From Thermoplasmata archaeon (GTDB taxonomy: Archaea; Thermoplasmatota; Thermoplasmata; Lutacidiplasmatales; UBA184), in contig JAKIVU010000006.1 of the NCBI GenBank assembly GCA_022750375.1, positions 8,553 to 56,501 on the forward strand: 47,949 nucleotides of DNA. Reading direction: 5' to 3'. This document shows positions 15,370 to 23,312 of the stretch, piece after piece. The notes below the pieces were generated by a model. The model saw nothing but the letters and a program-made list of their open reading frames with translations, was not told the origin of the DNA and ran no database searches. Made by a program: the position numbers and the translations under genes. How positions within the stretch are numbered: the stretch's first letter is position 1; the number at the start of each line of letters is the position of its first letter.

Positions 15370-16335
15370 TCAAAACCGGTCCCCCAGCATGCAAAGGAAT
15401 CGGGGATCGTCGGGCGCAAACTTCGCGATGGCCGCGCCCACGGTCCACTCCCCTTGAAGCGGTGCGGCCATGAAAACGTACCAGCCCGAGGTCAAGGTGA
15501 CGTACCCCCGGCGCCGGAAGAACTTCGGCGCGTCGGACACGGGGGTCATGTGAAACGCGACCGCGGTTCCTTTGGCCCTTCGTTCGATCTCGGTCACGAG
15601 CGACGCGCGAGCACGATCCGAACTCACCAACATCTCTCCGCAGGTGGTTCGGCTGGCATTGTACTGAGCGAGCGCGTACCCGGTGACCGAACGGCCATCG
15701 CGCACCACGATCAGCTCTCGCGCTGGGTCGAACTCCTTCGTGGCGGCGGAGATCCGGAACGATCCGACCGGCCGTTGGCAAAATCCGATCCTCCCTCTCG
15801 CTCGAAGAGCATGGAACCGTTCGAGCTCGGCAAGGTCGGAGGGGCGCGCGGGGCGTGCACGGTGACGAACGGGGGATGGCGCCACGGTTCGCCCGGGGGG
15901 TCGGACCGCCCACGGGAAGGCGTAGACGTCGCGGTAGCCTAGCTTCTCGTAGAGGTGGTGGGCGCCCCACGAGAGGTTCGTCCACAACGCGACGAACCGT
16001 ACCCCGGCCTCGCGTTCCCGTCGATGCACCTCGGTAAGGATCTGCCGTGCGACGCCCGCGCGAGCTCGGTCGGGTCGAGTCCCCACCGAGGCGATAGCGC
16101 CGATCGTCTCGGTCCCTTCCGGGAACGTGTACGAGAGTCTTTTCACCAGAGTTTGACCGACCACTTGGCCGCGTTCGACCGCGAACACGCCCACGTAGTC
16201 TGCGTAGAGGTTCGAGCGGCGTCGCCAGAGCGCGACCGCCCGGCGGTCCGCCGCGCCACCGAGCGCCGAGAGATGGACGAGCAGCCGGTCCGCGTCCATC
16301 GAGGGCGTCAGTTCGTCGAACGTCAGGAACCGCAC
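15370..16335 (-). CDS. GNAT N-acetyltransferase, two-domain
   Basis: The 321-residue protein has a clear N-terminal GNAT domain: ADYVGVFAVERGQVVGQTLV, then AIASVGTRPDRARAGVARQI (the acetyl-CoA pyrophosphate loop R/Q-x-x-G-x-G/A region) and HHLYEKLGYRDVYAF. A second half (about 155-300) contains TGYALAQYN, a region that could be the loop, and FFRRRGYVTLTSGWYVF, a degenerate second GNAT-like domain. This architecture recalls Eis-type proteins. The acceptor is unknown. The start is GTG 16335. Confidence 0.72.
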   Translation of the reverse strand: MRFLTFDELTPSMDADRLLVHLSALGGAADRRAVALWRRRSNLYADYVGVFAVERGQVVGQTLVKRLSYTFPEGTETIGAIASVGTRPDRARAGVARQILTEVHRREREAGVRFVALWTNLSWGAHHLYEKLGYRDVYAFPWAVRPPGRTVAPSPVRHRARPARPSDLAELERFHALRARGRIGFCQRPVGSFRISAATKEFDPARELIVVRDGRSVTGYALAQYNASRTTCGEMLVSSDRARASLVTEIERRAKGTAVAFHMTPVSDAPKFFRRRGYVTLTSGWYVFMAAPLQGEWTVGAAIAKFAPDDPRFLCMLGDRF

Positions 16336-16522
16336 GAAGGATCGCCACGGGAGGCAGGAGCCGGTCGGCTTGGAGCTATCGGGCGCGGATCAATCCCGCG
16401 AAGCCCCGAGGGAGGCCGGCCCGAAAAGACCGCTTTGCGGGTAAGGGTCGAGCGCAACGGGCGCCACCCGGAGCGTTCGTCGGTTGGCTCTCCGGATCAC
16501 GCTCGGCCCGGGTCGGCCACCC

Positions 16523-16981
16523 TCAAGGCGATGGTTTCTTTTCGGCCGCGGGAGCTTTTGCGACCAGGACGGAGCACCGCGCATAGTGAAGGATGCCGTC
16601 CGACACGCTCCCGAGGAAGAAGCGGCCTAGGGCGTCCAGACCGCGCGACCCGACGACGATGAGGTCGACCGAATTCTTTTCGACGAACCCGACGACCGCG
16701 GCGACCGGGTCGCCCTCGAGGAGGTGCGCTTCCACGCCGGGGAGGCCCCGCTTCACGATCCGCGATTTCTCTACCTCGAGCGCGGCCCTCGACTCGGCGA
16801 TCGTCCGCTCGACCCCCTCACCGGCCGGGAGCGAGACGCCGAACCCGCGCGAGACGAGCGACACTACTCCGACGATCGTGAGTCGGGCCTTCGTGAGGCG
16901 CGCAATATCCGCGGCTTCGTTCGAGGCGACGATCGATTCCGGAGAGCCGTCGAAGGCGACGACGATCGAGTGAACCGTCAT
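16523..16981 (-). CDS. Universal stress protein UspA family
   Basis: This is a single-domain Usp (152 residues), a Rossmann-like alpha/beta protein that binds ATP or other nucleotides and forms dimers. The sequence begins SIVVAFDGSPES, contains LIVVGSRGLDALGRFFLGSVSDGILHYA (the G-2x-G-9x-G(S/T) nucleotide loop) and ends CSVLVAKAP. The role is likely stress or energy-state sensing. It has its own transcription unit, separated from the GNAT gene by 187 bp that show no further gene. Confidence 0.9.
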   Translation of the reverse strand: MTVHSIVVAFDGSPESIVASNEAADIARLTKARLTIVGVVSLVSRGFGVSLPAGEGVERTIAESRAALEVEKSRIVKRGLPGVEAHLLEGDPVAAVVGFVEKNSVDLIVVGSRGLDALGRFFLGSVSDGILHYARCSVLVAKAPAAEKKPSP

Positions 16982-17065
16982 TTCGCCGTGCCAGAGCCCA
17001 CGCGCAGATAGCGATTACCGGCGGAACGGTCGCCGGTCCCGCCGCTCCGCCAACCCTATGCTCCA

Positions 17066-18295
17066 GTGAGGGGAGTGCGGCTGATGGAGTCGCCCCCGTC
17101 GGCGCCCGGCCGTCCGGAATCTCTGCCGGCGGTCGTACTGGGGGCGGGATACGCCGGACTCACCGTCGCCCAAGAGCTCCACCGTCGCTCGAGGGGCAAG
17201 GTCCCGGTCGTTCTGATCGACCGAAATCCGGTCCACGTGCTGCGGACCGAGCTGTACGAGGTCGGTAAGCTCGCATCGACCGGTGACGCGACGGACGCTT
17301 GGGTCGTCCCGCTCGCCGGCGTGCTCGACGGGACCTCCGTTGCGTTTCGCCAGGGCACCGTGCAATCGATCGATCTCGCCGGGACCACGATCACGCTCGA
17401 CACCGGCGAGGTTCGATTCCGGTCGTTGGCGATCTGCCTGGGGAGCGTCGCCGCGTACTACGGCGTCCCCGGGGCCGCAGAACACACGCACCAGGTGTAC
17501 CGGCTGTCGGGCGCCAAGCGGCTCGCGGCGGCCATACTCCAGATCGAGAAGGCCTCGACGTCGCTTCCCGGGGAACGACGCCCCCGCATCCTGATCGTCG
17601 GGGGAGGGTCTACCGGCACGGAACTCGCCGCGGAGATCGCCACGACCGACTGGCGGGCGATCGCCGACCCGCACGCTCGGCGGCCGAACGTGTTCCTGCT
17701 CACGGGCTCGCTCCCTTTCCTCGCGGGGTTCCCTCCCGCACTCGTGGAACGGGCGGAGAGAGTTCTGGCGCGTTCGGGAGTCGAGCTCGTACGCGGCCTC
17801 AACGTGACGCGCGTCGAGCCGGGTCGCGTCACCCTGGCGGACGGCTCGGTGTTCGCGTGCGACGCGGCGGTCTGGTGTGCCGGGCTCGAGGCTCCCCCCG
17901 TGGTGCGACAGCTTCCCGTCCCTCACGGAAGGGCAGGACGAGTCGCCGTCGAGGCGACGCTCGAGATCCCCGGACATTCCGGGGTCTTTGCGGTCGGTGA
18001 CGTCGTGGAACTCCAAGACCCCCGAACCGGCATGCCCGTTCCCTCCACGGCTCAAGCCGCCCTCGCCGAAGCCCGCACGGCCGCGCGGAATCTGCTCGCT
18101 CGCTGGAAAGGCAAGTCGCAGGTTCCGTTCGAGTACCGCGAGCGGGGGGTCGTCGTCGCCCTCGGACTCGGCCAGGCCGCGGGTTCCGTCCGAAAGGTGC
18201 CGATCTGGGGAAGCCCGGCGGCGCTCCTCAAACGGATCGTCCAACGGGACTACGCGCACTCGATCGAGCGCGGCGAGCCCCCGACGCTGATCTAG
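17066..18295 (+). CDS. FAD-dependent NAD(P)H dehydrogenase, NDH-2-like
   Basis: This is a two-dinucleotide-domain flavoprotein (409 residues) of the type II NADH dehydrogenase group, which passes electrons from NADH to quinone without pumping protons. The FAD site is VVLGAGYAGLTVAQEL (about 23-38), the NAD(P)H site is ILIVGGGSTGTELAAEI (about 175-190), and the C-terminal FAD contact is GVFAVGDVVEL. A short C-terminal segment (GSPAALLKRIVQRDYAHSIERG) may attach it to the membrane face, as in NDH-2. Two starts are possible: GTG 17066, used here, and ATG 17084. It could equally be a sulfide:quinone-like enzyme, but the paired cysteines are not evident. Confidence 0.8.
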   Translation: MRGVRLMESPPSAPGRPESLPAVVLGAGYAGLTVAQELHRRSRGKVPVVLIDRNPVHVLRTELYEVGKLASTGDATDAWVVPLAGVLDGTSVAFRQGTVQSIDLAGTTITLDTGEVRFRSLAICLGSVAAYYGVPGAAEHTHQVYRLSGAKRLAAAILQIEKASTSLPGERRPRILIVGGGSTGTELAAEIATTDWRAIADPHARRPNVFLLTGSLPFLAGFPPALVERAERVLARSGVELVRGLNVTRVEPGRVTLADGSVFACDAAVWCAGLEAPPVVRQLPVPHGRAGRVAVEATLEIPGHSGVFAVGDVVELQDPRTGMPVPSTAQAALAEARTAARNLLARWKGKSQVPFEYRERGVVVALGLGQAAGSVRKVPIWGSPAALLKRIVQRDYAHSIERGEPPTLI

Positions 18296-18311
18296 CCCCC
18301 CCGGCAAGGGG

Positions 18312-18319
18312 GATATTCC
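18312..18319 (+). promoter_or_regulatory. TATA-like box of the sugar nucleotidyltransferase gene
   Basis: GATATTCC is centred about 29 nt before ATG 18345. Confidence 0.45.
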
Positions 18320-18344
18320 CGAACCTGGTCGGTCGAGTATCGCG

Positions 18345-19319
18345 ATGAAGGCCCTCGCACTCATCGGCGGCTTCGGAACTCGCCTGCGTCCGGTCACGTA
18401 CAGCGTGCCCAAGCAATTGATCCCCATCGCGGGGAAGCCGATGCTGTACCACGTTCTCGACCTCCTTCCGGCGGACGTCGAGGAGGTGGTCCTCGCGACG
18501 GGATACAAGGCGGAGGTGATCGACGCCTATGTCCGGGCCCACCCGCTCCGATGGCCGGTGCGGACCGTACCCGAGGCCGAACCCCTCGGTACCGGGGGCG
18601 GAATGAAGAACGCGGGCGGAGGGATCTCCGACCCGTTCTTTCTGCTGAACTCCGACGTGATCGCTTCCGCGGATCTCAACGCGCTCCGTGCCGCCCATCT
18701 CGCACGCGGCGGGGTCGGGACGATGGCGTTGTTCGAGGTGGAAAACCCCCAGCCGTACGGCGTCGCGGCGCTGGGACCCGAGGACCGGATCACGGCGTTC
18801 GTGGAGAAGCCGGAGCCGAAGGACGCGCCGTCCCGCTGGATCAACGCCGGAGTCGCGATCTGGCAGCGGGACGTGCTCGATGCCGTGCCGGCCGGGCGGC
18901 AGGTGAGCTTCGAGCGCGAGATCGTGCCGGGGTTGCTTCCGAGGGGAGTCTACGGTTTCCGGTTGGGGGGATACTGGGAGGATGCCGGTACCCCCGAGCG
19001 CCTTCTCCACGCCCAACGGCTGCTGTTCGACGATCACCGCGGTGGGCCGGGAGGAGTACCGAACGGGGCGAAGGGACCAGGTCCGGTGGCCACGATGGGG
19101 GAGGTGGACGTCCGGGACGCCACGTTCGGCAAGTACGTCACGCTGGGCGCCCACGTGACGGTCGAACCGGGGGCGCAAGTCGAGAACTCGATCCTGATGG
19201 ATGGTGCGTCCGTCGAGCGGAACGCCACGGTCGTCGACAGCCTGCTCGGTCCCAACGCGCGCGCTCGCTCCGGACACCGAGTGGCCGGTCAGGTGCTGGG
19301 CGAGGGCGCCGAAGCCTGA
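18345..19319 (+). CDS. Sugar-1-phosphate nucleotidyltransferase with left-handed beta-helix tail
   Basis: The enzyme joins a sugar-1-phosphate to a nucleoside triphosphate to give a nucleotide sugar. The 324-residue protein starts with the signature LALIGGFGTRLRPVTYSVPKQLIPI, continues with GTGGGMKNA, and has the metal-binding LLNSDV. WINAGVAIW and GGYWEDAGTPERL follow. From about 235 on, short hexapeptide-type turns (DATFGKYVTLGAHVTVEPGA) form a beta-helix. GFGTRLRP with PKQL fits both glucose-1-phosphate thymidylyltransferase and mannose-1-phosphate guanylyltransferase; I cannot decide. It could feed the glycosyltransferases at 33-35 kb. Its stop is one base from the end of the convergent alcohol dehydrogenase gene. 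Confidence 0.88.
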   Translation: MKALALIGGFGTRLRPVTYSVPKQLIPIAGKPMLYHVLDLLPADVEEVVLATGYKAEVIDAYVRAHPLRWPVRTVPEAEPLGTGGGMKNAGGGISDPFFLLNSDVIASADLNALRAAHLARGGVGTMALFEVENPQPYGVAALGPEDRITAFVEKPEPKDAPSRWINAGVAIWQRDVLDAVPAGRQVSFEREIVPGLLPRGVYGFRLGGYWEDAGTPERLLHAQRLLFDDHRGGPGGVPNGAKGPGPVATMGEVDVRDATFGKYVTLGAHVTVEPGAQVENSILMDGASVERNATVVDSLLGPNARARSGHRVAGQVLGEGAEA

Positions 19320-19320
19320 T

Positions 19321-20358
19321 TCAGTAGGCGGGACCGGTCACGACGACCTTTACCGCCTCGTCCGGGCGGGCGGCGAGCCGAAACGCCTCTTCGGCGCGCG
19401 CGAGGGGGATCCGGTGGGTCACGAGGTCTCCAAGGGTGAGTTCGCCGGCCACGACAAGACGATGCACGTCCGCGATATCCGGCTCCGTGGTCGCGTACGA
19501 CGGGATCAGTCGGACCCCTCTCAGATAGAGGTCCTGGAGGTCGGCGTCGAGCCGGCTCCCGGATTCCGGCAGTCCGAAGAGGTTCACCGTGCCGCCGCGC
19601 CGGACCAGCTCGGTCGCTTGGCGGAGCACCGCCGGGTGTCCCGTAGCGACCACGGCGAGGTCGACCCCGCGCCCGTGGGTGCCCCGCTCCACCGCGGCCT
19701 TCACCGCGCCGTCCTCCCTCGGGTCCACGGTAACGTCCACGCCGCCCCGTTCGGCCGCCGCCCGGCGAAGTGGGGCGACCTCGCTGCCCCCGACCCAGCT
19801 CGCCCCGAGGGCGCGGGCGAGGCGAGCGTAGAGCAGGCCCACCGGTCCGAGGCCGAGCACCCAGACCGACGCCTGGAGGGGGAGCCCGACGCGCCGTATC
19901 GCCGTTCGAGCGCAGCCGGCCGGCTCCAGCAAAGTGCCCACATCCCAGGTGACGGTGGGAGCGATCCGGAGGACCGCGCCGCGCCGCACGTTCTCCTCCG
20001 GAACCCGGAACGCTTCGGCGAACCCGCCCGGATCGATGTTCGTCCGAGAGTACGTCGGGCAGAAGGTGAAGTCCCCTCGCGCGCAGACTTCGCAGGCGTT
20101 GCACGGCACGTGGTGGTGGACGAAGACCCGGTCACCTATCGAAAGATCCGAGACTCCCGCCCCCAACTGGGAGATCCGTCCCACGGGCTCGTGGCCGAGG
20201 ATCCCGGCGCTGCGATAGTTGCCGCGGAGCTTCTCGAGATCGGTCCCACAGACGCCGCACGCGGCGAGCGCGACGACGACCTCGCCGGGACCCGCGACGG
20301 GCTCCGGACGGTCGTCCAGGCCAACGGTGCCGTGGTCCGTGAGGTGGGCGAACTTCAT
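19321..20358 (-). CDS. Zinc-dependent medium-chain dehydrogenase
   Basis: The 345-residue MDR enzyme oxidises a sugar alcohol or other alcohol with NAD(P). Catalytic zinc ligands are CGVCGTD (about 34-40) and GHEPVG. The structural zinc cysteines are in CNACEVCARGDFTFC. The nucleotide fold has VLGLGPVGLLYARLARALGA. ATG 20358 overlaps the aminotransferase stop as ATGA, which fixes the start and implies coupled translation. Together the two could convert an amino group to a ketone or aldehyde and then an alcohol. Threonine- and sorbitol-dehydrogenase-like enzymes are the nearest named relatives I can suggest. Confidence 0.86.
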   Translation of the reverse strand: MKFAHLTDHGTVGLDDRPEPVAGPGEVVVALAACGVCGTDLEKLRGNYRSAGILGHEPVGRISQLGAGVSDLSIGDRVFVHHHVPCNACEVCARGDFTFCPTYSRTNIDPGGFAEAFRVPEENVRRGAVLRIAPTVTWDVGTLLEPAGCARTAIRRVGLPLQASVWVLGLGPVGLLYARLARALGASWVGGSEVAPLRRAAAERGGVDVTVDPREDGAVKAAVERGTHGRGVDLAVVATGHPAVLRQATELVRRGGTVNLFGLPESGSRLDADLQDLYLRGVRLIPSYATTEPDIADVHRLVVAGELTLGDLVTHRIPLARAEEAFRLAARPDEAVKVVVTGPAY

Positions 20359-21746
20359 TCGCGGGCGCGGGCCGCCACGATCGCCGCGTCGAGGATCTCG
20401 ACCGCTTCGTCGATCTCTTCCCGACGGACGACGAGTGGGGGAATGTACCGGAGCGTCGATTTTCCACACGGGAGCAGGATCAGGCCACGGCGATACGACT
20501 CCTCGAGCACGTGGTCTCGGAAGGCCACCGCCGGCTCCTTCGACCGACGGTCTCGGACGAACTCTGTGGCCGTCATCAGTCCGAGGCCACGAACGTCGCC
20601 GATCTCGTCGTGCCGGGTCTGGAGCTCGCGGAGCCGGCCGATCAGATAGGTGCCCTGGACCCGCGCATTGTCGAGGAGTTGTTCCTTCTCGATGACGTCG
20701 AGGGTGGCGAGCGCCGCGGAGGCCGCGACGAGGTTGCCCCCGAAGGTGTTCGAGTGGGCGCCGTTGACCGTGAAATCCAGGTCGGCACGAAGGGCGACCG
20801 CGCCCATCGGAATTCCGCCACCGATCGCCTTCGCCATCGTGACGATGTCCGGGACGATCCCGTGGTGCTCGATCGCGAACCACTTGCCCGTTCGGCCGAT
20901 CCCTGCCTGGACCTCGTCGTCAATGAACAGGATGCCGTGTTCGTCCAGGATCGACTTCACGGTCGTATGCCAGCCCTTCGGGGGAATGATGTACCCCCCT
21001 TCGCCCATCACCGGCTCCACGATCATCGCCGCAACGTCCTCGGGCGGGATCGAGGTCTGGAAGTAGAGCTCTTTCAGGATCTTCGCGCAGTAGAGGTCGC
21101 AGCTCGGGTATTCGAGCTTGTACGGGCAGCGATAACAATTCGGCGCGGGAATGTGGTGACCGCCGGTAGCGAACGAGGCGTAGCGCGCCCGCTGCACCGG
21201 CTTCGAGGTCGTCATCGAGAGCGCGCCCATCGTGCGTCCGTGGAACGCACCGAGGAGACCGATCACGATCGGTTTCTGGCGTTGCCACCGGGCGATCTTG
21301 AGTGCCGCCTCGGCGCTTTCCGTGCCGCTGTTGGTGAAGAAAATCTTCTTCTGGAACCTGCCGGGGACGATCTTGGAGATCCGTTCTGCGAGGCGGACCT
21401 GGTTCTCGTAATAGTAGTCCGTGCCGGCAAAATGGCTGAGTCGGCCGACCTGTTCCCGGACCGCTCGGACGACGTCGGGATGCGCGTATCCGGTCGCATT
21501 GACCGCGACACCGGACGAGAAGTCGAGGAGTCGGTTCCCGTCCACGTCCGTGATCCAGACCCCGCTCCCGGACTCCGCGACGATCGGCGCCGTCTTCGTC
21601 GTCGTCATGAGGATCGCGTGGTCGCGCGCGATGATCGCCTGGGCTTTGGGGCCGGGGATGGCCGTCTTCAACATGACGCCGCGTTTGGGGGCGGTCGCCG
21701 TCTCGGTCGGGGCGGCGGGGGTCGGGGGAGGGACGCTCTGGCTCAT
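20355..21746 (-). CDS. Class III PLP aminotransferase (omega-aminotransferase/amino-acid racemase type)
   Basis: This is a fold-type I PLP enzyme of 463 residues. Landmarks are GVAVNATGYAHPDVV, FFTNSGTESAEAALKIAR (phosphate-binding), GAFHGRTMGALSMTTSK, LFIDDEVQAGIGRTG, and the PLP lysine in DIVTMAKAIGGGIPMGA. A cysteine-containing insert, CYRCPYKLEYPSCDLYCAK, is typical of the archaeal branch related to 4-aminobutyrate and ornithine aminotransferases and to the broad-specificity racemases of Thermococcales. The substrate is therefore uncertain. The first about 25 residues are Pro/Thr-rich. A TAAAAG box (21781-21786) lies about 37 nt upstream. The alcohol dehydrogenase gene follows with a 4-bp overlap. 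Confidence 0.88.
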   Translation of the reverse strand: MSQSVPPPTPAAPTETATAPKRGVMLKTAIPGPKAQAIIARDHAILMTTTKTAPIVAESGSGVWITDVDGNRLLDFSSGVAVNATGYAHPDVVRAVREQVGRLSHFAGTDYYYENQVRLAERISKIVPGRFQKKIFFTNSGTESAEAALKIARWQRQKPIVIGLLGAFHGRTMGALSMTTSKPVQRARYASFATGGHHIPAPNCYRCPYKLEYPSCDLYCAKILKELYFQTSIPPEDVAAMIVEPVMGEGGYIIPPKGWHTTVKSILDEHGILFIDDEVQAGIGRTGKWFAIEHHGIVPDIVTMAKAIGGGIPMGAVALRADLDFTVNGAHSNTFGGNLVAASAALATLDVIEKEQLLDNARVQGTYLIGRLRELQTRHDEIGDVRGLGLMTATEFVRDRRSKEPAVAFRDHVLEESYRRGLILLPCGKSTLRYIPPLVVRREEIDEAVEILDAAIVAARARE

Positions 21747-21937
21747 GGAATCACCAGACTCTCCACGCCCGCGCGGAAGGTAAAAGCTTGCGGGCGGTCA
21801 TCGACCGCGCCGGTCGCGGAGAAAGCTCGCGCAGCAGCGGCCAGATGTTTGTCTGCAACCCGGCGTTCGTTCACGCGCATGTGTCGAGTCGGCACCGCGC
21901 CGCCCGACCCCCGAGCATCGGCTCCGGCCGGGAACTT

Positions 21938-22093
21938 TCACTCTTGGTTCGGGTCTATCCTTCGAAGGTCGTGGTAGCAGACCCTGCAGCGCTTGGGACT
22001 CGGGAGCAGATCCTTCGGTAGACAGTCGCACTCGCATTCGTGCGGAGCTCCCTCTTCGTCCGAACTGCCCGTCGAGGTGCAGAATTGGCACAC
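21938..22093 (-). CDS. 51-residue cysteine-rich (zinc-ribbon-like) protein
   Basis: This tiny protein starts with CQFC at residues 2-5, has CECDC in the middle and CRVC near 35-38, ending in DLRRIDPNQE. Two CxxC knuckles about 30 residues apart suggest a single zinc ribbon; CECDC could add ligands. Nothing else is recognisable. The start was set at GTG 22093 because a TATA-like box is centred 27 nt upstream; a TTG at 22135 would add 14 residues but lies upstream of the inferred transcription start. It stands alone between two larger genes. Small zinc proteins of this kind often bind nucleic acid or partner proteins, but no role can be given here. Confidence 0.5.
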   Translation of the reverse strand: MCQFCTSTGSSDEEGAPHECECDCLPKDLLPSPKRCRVCYHDLRRIDPNQE

Positions 22094-22116
22094 AATTCCG
22101 TCGGATGCCTCGCGCC

Positions 22117-22124
22117 CAATAACC
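22117..22124 (-). promoter_or_regulatory. TATA-like box of the 51-residue zinc-ribbon-like gene
   Basis: Minus-strand GGTTATTG is centred 27 nt upstream of GTG 22093. Confidence 0.4.
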
Positions 22125-22181
22125 CCATCGCCCAATCCCCGATAGCGAGCCCAGTTTGGCCGCGCGGTGCGGTCCCGGCGC

Positions 22182-22463
22182 CTAGGGTAGTTGGGTGGCG
22201 GATATTCCCCACGGGCCTTGTGCGAATCGGAGAGAGTCCCCGCTGGCCGAATTCTCTCCGACGTTCAGGACGATGGTTTCGTTGCTCGAGAGCGTGATCG
22301 GGAGCGTGTCGCCGCCGTAGGGGCCCCATCCGGTCCCCGGAGCATATGTGGCGAGAATTCGACCGGAGTCATCCAGCAGCGTAACGTTCACGAACGTCAC
22401 ATTCGCACCAGAACTGAAGTCCGAGATCGAAAAGCTCGCGTCGGCAGTAGTCTCGTAAATCAT
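22182..22463 (-). CDS. Extracellular beta-rich segment, probably the frameshifted C-terminal half of the gene at 22460-22843
   Basis: The 93 residues have short hydrophobic strands (ANVTFVNVTLLDDSGR, TLPITLSSNETIVLNVGE) and several N-x-T/S sites, typical of an exported beta-sandwich domain. There is no signal peptide or membrane segment of its own. Its ATG overlaps the stop of the preceding reading frame as ATGA. The frame is open a further 13 codons upstream, reading SLLLVPRITAAT, and then meets TGA near 22500. A one-base slip around 22480-22500 would therefore join it smoothly to the membrane-anchored frame. Either this is one frameshifted gene or two coupled genes; I favour the first. The function is unknown. 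Confidence 0.5.
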   Translation of the reverse strand: MIYETTADASFSISDFSSGANVTFVNVTLLDDSGRILATYAPGTGWGPYGGDTLPITLSSNETIVLNVGENSASGDSLRFAQGPWGISATQLP

Positions 22464-22843
22464 GGTTGCCGCGGTGATGCGGGGAACCAGGAGGAGCGAG
22501 CCCGGTCATACAATAGACCCGCTGTGTAACAGTACTCCGTGACCCCGGAGCCCGGGCTCGAGCAACCCCCCGGGCCCCGCGTACCGCCTACGACGACGAC
22601 GGAGGTTGGATTCGAGGCAAACAGCCCGTCGTACCTCGTCGACTGGTTGGGCCGGCTCTGAAATCCGCTCCACAAGTAAGCTCCTACTCCTGCGGCGGTG
22701 ATCACAATCACCACAGCGACAACAGTGGTGATGATCCACTCCCTGCGGAGTCGGCGGGGCCTACTCCCGCCTACTCTCGCCGGAGTGGAGTCTGGAGAAG
22801 GAATGGCAGAACTTCCCGCGGTCACGGCACCTCGCTGCCTCAC
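22460..22843 (-). CDS. Membrane-anchored protein, N-terminal part of a probably frameshifted gene
   Basis: Start GTG 22843 is 25 nt from a TATA-like box. Residues 1-35 are basic and cytoplasmic-looking (PRRLRREW). Residues 36-58 form one transmembrane helix (IITTVVAVVIVITAAGVGAYLW). The rest would be outside, with two cysteines (GGCSSPG, EYCYTAG). The last about 16 residues (YDRARSSWFPASPRQP) look unlike the rest and probably come from a frame slip into noncoding frame. A single N-terminal helix with an external Ser/Thr/Gly-rich domain recalls archaeal pilin-like or surface proteins, but no peptidase cleavage motif is convincing. Confidence 0.5.
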   Translation of the reverse strand: MRQRGAVTAGSSAIPSPDSTPARVGGSRPRRLRREWIITTVVAVVIVITAAGVGAYLWSGFQSRPNQSTRYDGLFASNPTSVVVVGGTRGPGGCSSPGSGVTEYCYTAGLLYDRARSSWFPASPRQP

Positions 22844-22863
22844 CCTATGATTGGGTGCCGAAC

Positions 22864-22872
22864 GGATTAAGG
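22864..22872 (-). promoter_or_regulatory. TATA-like box of the membrane-anchored protein gene
   Basis: Minus-strand CCTTAATCC is centred about 25 nt upstream of GTG 22843. Confidence 0.5.
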
Positions 22873-22973
22873 TGAGCGCCCGAAGAGAACGACTTGTCGG
22901 CTCATTCCATAAGCCGCGGCTACACTGATTGCGGTCCCTCCATCGGCCGCGCGACGCCGCGTGGAACGTCTCC

Positions 22974-22980
22974 CTTTATG
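22974..22980 (+). promoter_or_regulatory. TATA-like box of the small gene at 23007
   Basis: CTTTATG is centred about 30 nt before ATG 23007. It falls downstream of earlier in-frame start codons and so argues against them. Confidence 0.45.
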
Positions 22981-23006
22981 CCGCGGTTCCGGGTCGAACC
23001 CTATCG

Positions 23007-23297
23007 ATGGGGTCGGCGGGCGAAGCGGAGGAACCGCGCGACGCCGAAATCGAACTCCTCCGCGAGGTCGTTCCGGGGCGAGCCGTCCTGACCGAACTGG
23101 CCCGCGGCTTCCTCCTCGAACACCAGGCCAATCCGGATCGCGCGGTCCGTTTCGCCGCGACGTTCCTGAGAGAGTGCACCGGTGTCGCACCGCCCGCACG
23201 GGTCGAAACGACCCGGCCGGTCACCCTTGCGCGGCTCCAGCTCGGTCGACTACCTCGCGGTGCGGTCGACCCCACGAACTTTCCGCAGCGTCGATAA
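23007..23297 (+). CDS. Small helical protein of unknown function
   Basis: The 96-residue acidic-to-neutral protein is predicted mostly helical: DAEIELLREVVPGRAVLTELARGFLLEHQ and DRAVRFAATFLREC. I do not recognise a family. ATG 23007 was chosen because of the promoter box; an upstream in-frame ATG at 22929 would add 26 residues of poor quality. The regular spacing of leucines suggests a small alpha-hairpin, perhaps a partner-binding protein. It converges with the aminotransferase gene, 15 bp apart. Confidence 0.5.
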   Translation: MGSAGEAEEPRDAEIELLREVVPGRAVLTELARGFLLEHQANPDRAVRFAATFLRECTGVAPPARVETTRPVTLARLQLGRLPRGAVDPTNFPQRR

Positions 23298-23312
23298 CCG
23301 GCGCCGTGCGAC

